Part shown: positions 30,197 through 39,021 of the stretch, in pieces | Layout of the letters: each line of letters starts with the position of its first letter | How positions within the stretch are numbered: position 1 is the first letter of the stretch | Assembly: GCA_001936135.1 (NCBI GenBank) | Contig: CP012816.1 | Span: forward strand, 685,501 to 749,500 | Length of the DNA stretch: 64,000 nucleotides | Reading direction: 5' to 3' | Source of the DNA: Saccharomycopsis fibuligera x Saccharomycopsis cf. fibuligera | Taxonomy: Eukaryota; Ascomycota; Saccharomycetes; Ascoideales; Saccharomycopsidaceae | The notes under the pieces: model-generated | Seen by the model: only the letters and a program-made list of their open reading frames with translations | Database searches by the model: none | Told to the model about the DNA's origin: nothing | Made by a program: the position numbers and the translations under genes

Positions 30197-32220
30197 TCAT
30201 CTATTAAGGTACATTGGAGAGCTTACATTAGTACCCATGCTCATTGCATGTTGCAAGGGAGTGCCAATATTGATACTGCCAACACCACCGTGTTGCTGTG
30301 TATCAGCCATTCCATAAGGGCCAGCTCCAGCTCCACCGGCGCCAGCTCCACCGTTATTAGTATCATCAGCGGCGGCAGAATATGGCATATCATTGTTCTT
30401 GTTAATACCCCAGATCAAATTTTTAAAATGTTCCAAACTATTATGTTCCTTATTGTTGCTATTATTGTTGTTGTTAGATAAGGCGATTAAACGTTTGAGC
30501 TCAAAGAAGCAAATATTGGTCAAAAGCGATTGGTTTCCTGACTGCAAGTAAGTGCTCTGTTGAACTGGAATACCCAAATTGTCTGCTAAGTTCTCTAAAT
30601 TGAATCTTTTAAAATTGATTTCAGTGGCATTCAAACCATTAGCATTATTGCTACTGTTGCCTGCGTTATTATTATTGTTGTTGTTATTATTATTGTTGTT
30701 GTTGTTGTTGTTGCTGTTGTTGTTGTTGTTATTGTTATTGTTATTATTATTGTTGTTGTTGTTGCTGTTGTTGTTGTTGTTGTTGTTGTTGTTTCCATTC
30801 TTGTTCAACCCATTAATAATGTTGCCGAGAGCATTAGCTGCATTGTTACCTAAACTGGTATTAATGGAAGCCGCTGCAGCAGCAGCTGCAGCTGCATTAT
30901 TTGAGCCGGTTGGAAACAAATTGGATTGATGTAATGAAATATATTTAATATCGTAAAAATTGTTGAAAAACTTGTTGCACCACCACAAAAAGTCCTCGCT
31001 GTCATCTGGCATCAAACTATTTATCAATAGGCTGGACAAAAACCCGAAGTCGTAGCCACAGTTGAAACTTATCCAGCAAACATCATTATCGCTGCTCAAA
31101 ATTAACCCAGAATCAATCAAAAGCTCGGCAAATTCAACGTAATCAATGCCAAATTTATCAAATCTGTCAAAGTCTATTCCGGTTAATCTCAAATCGTTGA
31201 CTGATTCGCTATTGAACATCTCATTTTTCAAATCAAACTTAAAATTGAATTGCCAAGTAGATGGTAACCCAGGATTCAAGTTGTTAGGTTTTTTACCATT
31301 GGCGTCACTCAAAGTTATCGATAGCTGAATAAGGTTGGATATGTCCGAGTTTACTCTCATTGTTTGATAATGATAATCACTTACCGATTGAAACTTTCCT
31401 ATAGGTCTAGCAATAATCCCAGGAACCTCCGTGCTCAAAGAAATGTACTTGAATGTCTTGACTAGTTTTCTGATTACGTTGAATTCTGCGTACAAATTAT
31501 TGTGCCAAACCTCTTTTATCAAATCTGGCTCAGCAATAAGAGACTGAGCATTTGCCAACATATGTTGTTGCTGTTGCTGTGCTTGTATTTGTGCTTGATG
31601 TTGTTGACCGTGTGCTCCTAAAGTATTAAGACCATTCCCAAGAACGGCTGCGGCGGCAGCTGGATTAGGCACCGCACCATGATTACCTAAACCTGCTGGA
31701 AAGCCAGCATTAGAATTAGCATTGATACCGGCAATGCCGACAAGATTCGTAGCAGCAGCGCCTCCAGCGTTACCACCAGCACCACCCAAATTGATGTCGT
31801 TGTTACCGATCAAAGATCCGATGTTGTTAACATTGATATTGTAGCCGTTTCCTGCTCCGGCAGCCGCGGCAGCAGCAGCTGCTGCTGCCGCATTGACATT
31901 AACGTTGACGTTTGCATTGCCAGCAATTCCGGCCCCATTATTGCTAGCAAACCCAGGGTTGTTTAAAGCCCCTAAGATTTGAGCTCTAGCTGTTGCATTT
32001 TGTTGGTTCACCAATCGGCCGCCTTGCAAAAGCTGAGGATTGACACCATTAAGTCCGCCCACATTGTTACTCAACACATTCAAAGCTGGTGGATTATTAG
32101 CAAGGTTTATGGCATTCGGGTTTATATTTAAATTACCAATATTGGCAGTCAAGCCTTGTTGTTGCAGTTGATTAAGTTTGAGATTGCTTAAATTTACTTG
32201 TTGCTGTGGAGGCTGTTGCC

Positions 32221-32270
<50 letters not shown>

Positions 32271-32499
32271 TGTTGTTGTTGTTGTTGTTGCAATGCTTGG
32301 GGCTGCTGCTGTTGTTGTAGAGATATGTTCCCTTGTTGAGGTTGTTGAATATAGTATTGCTGCTGATTAGTGTGTTAGTATATTGTATGGATTTAAATAC
32401 TGTATTTCAAAAACCATATTAGGAAGTGTAATCTGAATGAGACAGTAGACACATTGCCCGTTCTATACTAAAACCCGTAATCCTCAACTAACGTACCAT
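30197..32499 (-). CDS. POP2: Pop2/Caf1 deadenylase subunit of Ccr4-Not, with intron directly after the ATG
   Basis: DEDD-family 3' exonuclease of the Ccr4-Not complex, which shortens mRNA poly(A) tails. Exon 1 is the start codon alone (32499..32497); exon 2 (32362..30197) begins QQYYIQQPQQG and continues in frame, giving 722 residues. The N-terminal part is Gln/Asn/Ala-rich. The nuclease domain begins near EVWHNNLYAEFNVIRKLVKT. The first motif is SLSTEVPG (about 310-315), with Ser where metazoan Caf1 has Asp; GYDFGFL supplies the third-motif Asp; QSGNQSLLT has Gln at the fourth. This SEDQ set is that of S. cerevisiae Pop2. A run of about 45 Asn, framed by Ala and Asn stretches, sits between motifs three and four. 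The longest open frame alone starts at a TTG. Confidence 0.94.
32363..32496 (-). other. POP2 intron after the initiator codon
   Basis: 134 nt. 5' site GTACGT immediately after ATG (32496..32491), TACTAAC at 32380..32374, 3' site CAG at 32365..32363. The in-frame TAA inside TACTAAC ends the upstream frame, so translation of exon 2 requires splicing or an internal start. Confidence 0.8.
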
Positions 32500-33392
32500 T
32501 TTATAAGCTACTGTTGCGACGTATGCTGTTGCGTAGTAAGCCTTGTGTAGAAGGTAGCGATGCGCGTGGCCATCAATCTGTAAGTGAGTGTCCTCACTGT
32601 GTCTGAGTTCGTATCATTTTTTTTTTTGTTTCTTTTCCTCTTTTTCTTTCTCGAAATGTCGACGCCTTTCCTGAGGGCCTAAGCTTTGGTCATGAGCCAG
32701 TATCTGAGGGGTGTGAAGACCCCCTTGGTACAAGTATTTATTTTATAATCATGATGGAACACCATCATTTAAGCAAGTGCACCAACCATATAGCAATATT
32801 TCGTAAATTAAAGGGACAAATAAAGTGCCTTTCTTTTTAATGCTTGTGTTGTTGCGCAGGATATTCAGAAGTTTATATCATCATTCGCTCCAGGAAAGGC
32901 CACAATAGCTATGACAAGGAGTATTCGAAATATTGACGGACGGCTACAAATCAAAGTATTTTGAAAAGCTTCGAAATCGAGATTCTTATTGATGATGAAA
33001 AAAAGCATCGCTTTCACTAGTTGTAGTAGCCACTTGTCCGTTGCCAGCGTGTGCATCGCAGTAGCATGCGCTAATGGGCGCCTCCTGGCGAGTTTCTTTT
33101 CAACATTCTGTCTTTGTGGAAGTAAACAACTTTCATTATACACAAAAAGTGTTTTGTTTCTGTTTACCCTCTGTAAGTGTTGGATGTTGCAGCCTACTGG
33201 GTGTTTCTGGTATAATGTGAAAGTGCTACATTGTTCACATTGTCCCTATGGCTACGTTCGGACTTGTTCTTATTATAAGCTTTTGTTTCTCTTTGGTTAT
33301 CTTGATACTTGTAAAGCTATATTGGCATTAGTTGGCGTTTGCATGAACAAGAGAATAAACAGCCAGAAGACTTTTTCTACAAATTATCCACA
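32500..33392. promoter_or_regulatory. divergent intergenic region, POP2 / unknown gene
   Basis: Contains a T-run at about 32618-32627. Short ORFs on both strands (about 32865-33417) overlap and lack family similarity. No RNA gene recognised. Confidence 0.5.
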
Positions 33393-35342
33393 ATGTCGTA
33401 CTACTTCAATAAACTGAAATACAAGTTTGACAGGTTGAAAATTGAGGTTCGTCATAGACGCTACACAGCGAGAAAAGACCCCCGTGTGATTGACAAGAGA
33501 AATCCACATACACTATTGACCACGCTGCGGACTGAACATGATGAAGGGGGGGATATTGTGCCAGATATGTTGGAACAAAGCCAACAACAACAATTTAGAG
33601 GTTTTTCAACTGGAGCAGAAGAAAACTATGCTATTGGACAAGACATGCGATTAGAAGAGGGGGAGGATATTTACAATGCGGTTGGCAATCAGTACGAGGT
33701 ACTATATCAGCTAAAAAACAAGAACAACAACAACAACAACAACAGCAATAATTATTCTGCTGACATGCTACAATATGAGGATGCTAGTGAATATTTTATG
33801 CAGCCAGAAGATAGCACTGGCTTTCAACAGTCCGCGCAAGGCTTTCATAGAGAATCTCAGGAGTATCAAAGTACTGGAAATTTCGATTTTGAGATTCGCT
33901 GCGATCACTGTGGAAACGCATATGATAGCAACTATAGTAAGAGGCGAGGATACGAGAGTGCTAATCCGGATACAGCCAATTCACCATCTAGAAGCACCGT
34001 AACTTACAGCAATTACAATGGTAATGATAGCGGCGATACTGCTAATATCGCAAATAGCGCTCAAATTTCAAATAATAAACAGATAGAACCTTCAATTAGA
34101 AATAAAAGAGAATCCAGTATTGATTTCTACCAAAGGCCATATCATAGTTTTGTGACTGGAAAGCCCCAAAAAAACTTTGCCAATCGTGTTGTGAGCGGAT
34201 TTAGAAAAAGACGGTTCAACTTACTTACTATTGTTCCATCGCCCATCTTAGAAGCAAATTCTGCCTTGGCAGAAGAAGCACCATTAGGTGCAAATGAACA
34301 GAGCAATAACACTCTGCCCCAAAGAATTATGCCAACTCATGAAGAAAGTAATGATAATAAGTACAGCAATAACGGTCATTCCGTGGTCAAACCACATTCG
34401 AGTGTTAGATCAAATCAAAATACTATCAAGGAAGAACAATCAATAATATCAACTAGAAAGTTTGATACTGTCCATACAAAGAATTCCATGATATCCAGGA
34501 ACTCTTTTTTTACTCAAAAGTCGGTATGCCAATGCTATAAATGTGACAAGCGAACAAGAGAGTGGGAGAAAGAGAATGATATACAAGGCAAAAATAGTGT
34601 AAACGAAATGTCTTTGAAAGCAGCTCTTGCATCAGTGGACCGCTCAGCAAAGAAAAACTCCAGCCAAGTGTTTGCTTTGAATAATTTGAGCAAGCAAGAG
34701 CCTTTGAAAGGTGTTGATACGAGTGTTGCTCAAGCGGCTTTTAGTACCTCTTCAGTGAAGAAGCATGCCCGATTCTTTGAAGATATGTATGCAAATGCAA
34801 ATAACAACAAAGATCTCAATAGGTCAGTGAAGAGCTCTATTCATAGCAGTAACTCCAATACAACTATTAAAGAATCTTCTACGAAAAAGTCTAGCATAAA
34901 TAACAATGAGTCACCATTAAAACGATTGGTTTATAATATAGATGGTCAGCAAACTACCAACACTAGTATAAATATGGGAACCACAGAAAAAGAGCCAAAA
35001 AAAGCCTTGCTGACCAAAGATACTATTACAGTTGCAAAAAGGTCAAGAGCCAGCTCTATTCGAGGATTGGAAGCTATGAGAGAACGACAGGTTTCAAGTA
35101 ATGTCCTTACAATAAAATCGTATAACACTGTCGATCATAATAGACTTACATTGTCGTTGAGGGACGTTGCCAAAAACACATTACGTGGAACACAAAACTC
35201 CAGCTTTTATAATAAGGAAGTGAATACCTCTGGGAGTTACTGTGATTTGTTATCTAATTATGAAGCTGATAGTTCAGATGAAAGCAACAGTGTGATAAAT
35301 GTTGTTAACAAGAAAACAATTGCAGACGAAAATTTTGTTTAG
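33393..35342 (+). CDS. unknown protein, basic N-terminus and two cysteine clusters
   Basis: 649 residues from the first in-frame ATG (MSYYFNKLKYKFDRLKIEV); the open frame reaches a TTG 54 bases upstream. I do not recognise the family. Visible features are a strongly basic, amphipathic start (about 1-40), which could bind membrane or nucleic acid; a polyasparagine run (about 112-118); IRCDHCGN near 168-175; a basic patch GFRKRRFN (about 268); and CQCYKCDKRTREWE near 379. The C-xx-C pairs could form one zinc site about 200 residues apart or serve as separate motifs. The rest is Ser/Asn-rich and looks disordered, with scattered RxxS-type sites. The (+) orientation toward BRE5 gives no functional hint. 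Confidence 0.72.
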   Translation: MSYYFNKLKYKFDRLKIEVRHRRYTARKDPRVIDKRNPHTLLTTLRTEHDEGGDIVPDMLEQSQQQQFRGFSTGAEENYAIGQDMRLEEGEDIYNAVGNQYEVLYQLKNKNNNNNNNSNNYSADMLQYEDASEYFMQPEDSTGFQQSAQGFHRESQEYQSTGNFDFEIRCDHCGNAYDSNYSKRRGYESANPDTANSPSRSTVTYSNYNGNDSGDTANIANSAQISNNKQIEPSIRNKRESSIDFYQRPYHSFVTGKPQKNFANRVVSGFRKRRFNLLTIVPSPILEANSALAEEAPLGANEQSNNTLPQRIMPTHEESNDNKYSNNGHSVVKPHSSVRSNQNTIKEEQSIISTRKFDTVHTKNSMISRNSFFTQKSVCQCYKCDKRTREWEKENDIQGKNSVNEMSLKAALASVDRSAKKNSSQVFALNNLSKQEPLKGVDTSVAQAAFSTSSVKKHARFFEDMYANANNNKDLNRSVKSSIHSSNSNTTIKESSTKKSSINNNESPLKRLVYNIDGQQTTNTSINMGTTEKEPKKALLTKDTITVAKRSRASSIRGLEAMRERQVSSNVLTIKSYNTVDHNRLTLSLRDVAKNTLRGTQNSSFYNKEVNTSGSYCDLLSNYEADSSDESNSVINVVNKKTIADENFV

Positions 35343-36378
35343 GTTTCATTGAAATCATTGTTACAAGCTTTCGTGTTTTATTGTAATTTTTGTGTATAAG
35401 TTTTTAGACGTTATAAAGTGTTTGTTTTTGTCTCTTGGAAAATTACGTATGTAAGCAAAGGTTTGTTGATTGATGAACAAGAGCTAAGCATTATACTCTT
35501 CAAAGAGAAAATTTTGAGTCAAGATAAGTACACATTAGCCAATATTTAATTCTTTGGCAACGAATAGTGAAGCATATTGCTACTCATGATGTCTCAACAT
35601 GAAGAAACCCTTAAAGCTGAGAATAGTTGGGTGCTATTATGCTTTATTTCTATATGTTGAAACCATAAAACGCACCCACAAGCACAGCAACGCAAGATGT
35701 CTGTGGAAGACGCTTAATTTCACACGACTTGTGAAGCTCCCAATTGAACGACACATCACGTGATACTTATAGAAATTTAAAGCGATTTTCCAAGAAATTT
35801 TCTCATTTTTCCGCGAACATGAAAAACTCAATGGCCAGGAAACTAGAAATCGGAGACAGAATTTCTTCCTCAAATCAACCCATATACACCGCTTGTTTAC
35901 GTGTATTATTACTATTTCATACCTCGTGTATATATATATATATATAGACATATATTATATGTGTCTAATTGTCCACACTAATTTCTTAGCTCATCAAAAT
36001 AAAAGAGAAAGAGATCTCCAGCGCTTTGGATTTTCATTTACATTCAACTTTTTTCCATAACAACCATAACTCTTCAACGATAAGCTTTTGCTCTTTGCCT
36101 TTTATTTCAGTTTTTCCCAGTTCCCAAACCACACTTTTGGCTTGTCTCCTTTTTTCCATTGGGATTATCATCTTCAAAAACATAAAAACAAAAAATTAGA
36201 ACCTGTCGCTGAAGTTTTTTTTTTTGCATTTTTCCAGCCATTTTCAATTTACTCTGTCGGGTACATCGTGTCTAAATCTTTTTTTTCCTTGATTGATAGA
36301 TTGCTCAATTTAATAAAAGATATTACTACTCAATAATTGCTACTTTTTCAGCGTGCCACAGTCGATTGAAAAGAAAAT
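35343..36378. other. intergenic region upstream of BRE5
   Basis: 1.04 kb. A TA run lies at about 35929-35946, and T-rich pyrimidine tracts cover 36040-36300, as is usual ahead of a highly expressed yeast gene. No further gene seen. Confidence 0.5.
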
Positions 36379-38013
36379 ATGACTTCATCATCAACAACTT
36401 CAATTAACTCTGCCACCCACAGCTCCGTTGCTAATGCTAAGACCCCTGACAATGCTAATACTCCTGCCACAACCCCAAGTACCGCTGGCGCTGACAAGAG
36501 TTCTGCACTTGAGTTAGAGTCCAAGGAAATTGGTTGGTCATTTGTCCAGTATTACTATAACTTGTTTTCCAGCAACCCAAGGGAAGTTTATAAGTTGTAT
36601 GCTCCAAATGCAACTGTAGCTCATGATGACTTTGACGAGTTTTTAACTGAGGAGCATCCTGCTCTCGTCAATGTTGAGGCTAAGGGCACCGAGGAGATCA
36701 AATCCAAAATTTTTAACTTCACGGCCGACGAGAACCAGGACAACGTGAAGCATAAGTTTAAGATTGTTGTTAACTCTGCAGACATTCACAACTTGAACAT
36801 GTTTGGTGATTTGAAAACTATTTTGATCGTTGTTGTTGGCGAACTTGCTAGAGGCGATTCGCCGGCTTTCAGCTTTGCTCAGACTTTCGTCATCAACCAA
36901 TCTAACAAAAATGTGTACGATATTGTCAATGATGTTATGAGGATTATTCCATTGGAAGATGAAAACGAAAAAGAGTTTGTTGCCATCAATAAAGAACCAG
37001 CAGCTAAGGAAGTAAAGGAAGGCAAGCATGTTAATTATGAGGCTGCTCATCCAAATTCTACTCCAGCTTCTGCTGCTGCAGCTGAGGCTGGAGAGGGGGC
37101 GCCATCAACATCTGGAGCAGCAGCAAAAGAAGACTCAAAAACATCAACACCAGATGCTGTCCCTACTGTGAAGCAAGATGTTGAATTGAAGTCTGTTGCC
37201 GATAAGAAAGCAGGAAAAGAAGATGAATCTACTGCCACTTCTACTGCTGATGTTTCTACTGCTGCCACTTCTTCTGTCTCTACTCCCGATAAAAAGGATG
37301 GCCCAAAGTTTTCTCAAGATTCAAAACAGGCTACTTATTCTTCAAAAAAAATAGATGAAAAGAAGTCCAAGGAATTATTTTCCACAGAGCTTGAAGAGTT
37401 AACTTCTGCCAACCCTGCTTCCCCCGCTGCTGAGAAACCAATTTCTCAACCAGAATCTAAAGGTCCAACTTCCTGGGCTGCTAGAGCAGCGAAGAAAGGT
37501 ACTGAACCAGTCAAGAAGCAAGTTATTACTACGCCACCTATTTCCAAGCCTGCTGCATCCAAACCACATACTACTACTGAACCAGTTTCTGGAAAGGACG
37601 ACGGATTTGACTTGGTTAAGAACAAGAAAATCAAGAAGTCCTTCAAGCTTTCTTCAGCAGAGGTTTATCCTGTTTACATCCGTGGTATTTCTGAGAAGTT
37701 GACCACTGAAGAATTGACTGCCAAGTTGGAGTCTAATTTTGGTGACGTTTTCTCTTGTGTGGTCAAAAATTTTGTTGCGTTAGTAGACTTCAAGACGGCT
37801 AGAGCTCAAGAACAAGCACTTAAGACCAGGACCGTCTCTATTGACGGGAAATTTGACATCACTATTGAACCGAGAACTACAAAGGGCAATGATAAAGAAG
37901 GGAAGCACTTTAAGAAGGATGGGAAGTCAAATGGTAAAAAATTTATCAATGCTAATAACAAAAAGCCTGCTGGAAAGTTCCAGAAAGCTAAGAAGGATGT
38001 TGAAAAAAACTGA
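36379..38013 (+). CDS. BRE5: Bre5, NTF2/RRM cofactor of the Ubp3 deubiquitinase (G3BP family)
   Basis: Bre5 activates the Ubp3 ubiquitin protease in COPII/Sec23 deubiquitination, ribophagy and stress-granule biology. The NTF2-like domain spans about 50-205 (IGWSFVQYYYNLFSSNPREVYKLY, VGELARGDSPAFSFAQTFV, FVINQSNKNVYDIVNDVMR region). A long Ala/Ser/Lys-rich linker follows with PTSWAARAAK (about 365), a short motif common in G3BP-type proteins. The RRM is at about 432-505 (VYPVYIRGISEKLTTEELTA ... CVVKNFVALVDF). The C-terminus is Lys/Asn-rich. 544 residues against 515 in S. cerevisiae. Codon use is highly biased in the NTF2 region. Confidence 0.9.
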   Translation: MTSSSTTSINSATHSSVANAKTPDNANTPATTPSTAGADKSSALELESKEIGWSFVQYYYNLFSSNPREVYKLYAPNATVAHDDFDEFLTEEHPALVNVEAKGTEEIKSKIFNFTADENQDNVKHKFKIVVNSADIHNLNMFGDLKTILIVVVGELARGDSPAFSFAQTFVINQSNKNVYDIVNDVMRIIPLEDENEKEFVAINKEPAAKEVKEGKHVNYEAAHPNSTPASAAAAEAGEGAPSTSGAAAKEDSKTSTPDAVPTVKQDVELKSVADKKAGKEDESTATSTADVSTAATSSVSTPDKKDGPKFSQDSKQATYSSKKIDEKKSKELFSTELEELTSANPASPAAEKPISQPESKGPTSWAARAAKKGTEPVKKQVITTPPISKPAASKPHTTTEPVSGKDDGFDLVKNKKIKKSFKLSSAEVYPVYIRGISEKLTTEELTAKLESNFGDVFSCVVKNFVALVDFKTARAQEQALKTRTVSIDGKFDITIEPRTTKGNDKEGKHFKKDGKSNGKKFINANNKKPAGKFQKAKKDVEKN

Positions 38014-38073
38014 TTTTGCGTTCTCTTTCTTACAAGAGTCATTAAAGCAATCATTTCACACATCAATATTTGC

Positions 38074-38114
<41 letters not shown>

Positions 38115-38742
38115 TTGTTTTTTTTATTTCCATCAATAATTGTATAGCTATCATTTTATTCTTTTTTTTTCTATCCTTTTTTTTTCTATCCTTTTACATT
38201 TACTCATTTCATTTTCCAAATTGTTGATCCAATATTTGTCACTTGCTGATATACTTCCAATCGTTCGCTACAAGGTTGAAGCAAGTTAGGTTGCACCTGA
38301 AAATGACCTCAATGTTCCACGCAAAATTCACAATTCACAAGAAAGAAAAATATATTTCACACATAAACTAACCTAGGAAAGCAAGACAACCAAAAAAAAA
38401 AAAAAAAAAAATGAAAAAATTATAATTATCTTCCCCACTCACAAAAATACCAACAAACAAAAAAATCATTTCCTCTAATGCCACGATTTTGAATTCACGA
38501 AAGCACAGTTTCTCTCATTTTACGAAAAAAGCATCATTGCATACATCACTTTGTAATCAGTTTGCCAATACTAGATTATAGTCATAGTCAAATTAATAAT
38601 AAAAATCTCGTTTTTCTGTCCTACTATGTGTTTTTCTGTAGTTTGCTGCGATAATCAGCGAAACTTTTGTGACATGATGCGGTAGTATGCTTATAAAATT
38701 CTGCATTAATATGCACTAAAGTTCACATTCTGGCATATCTAA

Positions 38743-38834
38743 GAATATTCTAGCATCTTTTTGCATAATCTAACAGATTCTAGCACCTTCCAGCATTTTC
38801 GAGAATATTCCAGCTGAACTTTGCTAGAAGCTTC
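38743..38834 (+). promoter_or_regulatory. heat-shock element array upstream of HSP104
   Basis: GAATATTC at 38743. TTC triplets at 38778, 38788 and 38798 have exact 10-bp spacing, followed by GAA at 38803, TTC at 38808, GAA at 38816, and GAA/TTC at 38827/38832. These are continuous and gapped nTTCnnGAAn units, the binding pattern of trimeric Hsf1. The array lies about 190-280 bp before the start codon. Confidence 0.85.
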
Positions 38835-38865
38835 CTCGCTAGCCGCAAAAGAACGCAAAGTCAAG

Positions 38866-38873
38866 TATATAAG
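38866..38873 (+). promoter_or_regulatory. TATA box of HSP104
   Basis: TATATAAG, about 150 bp upstream of the ATG and just downstream of the heat-shock elements. Confidence 0.7.
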
Positions 38874-39021
38874 CTCATCACTCAAGCCAATTGCCAACAT
38901 TGCTTATACCTACCTTTCTTCGTCGCATTTTATTTAGTTCTACATAAGCAAACAAACTTGTTCATTTACAATTATAGTCAGAAACATAGTTACACACACA
39001 TACACATAGACTACTACAAAT

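Larger units (their letters stand above)
38014..39021. promoter_or_regulatory. BRE5 3' flank and HSP104 promoter region
   Basis: Contains an (ATT)n microsatellite at about 38074-38114, T-runs, an A-run at about 38392-38411, then the heat-shock elements and TATA box of HSP104 listed separately. Confidence 0.7.

Noticed and set aside
32865-33417. Opposed short frames upstream of the unknown gene at 33393
   Set aside because: They overlap each other, lack similarity and sit in promoter-like sequence.
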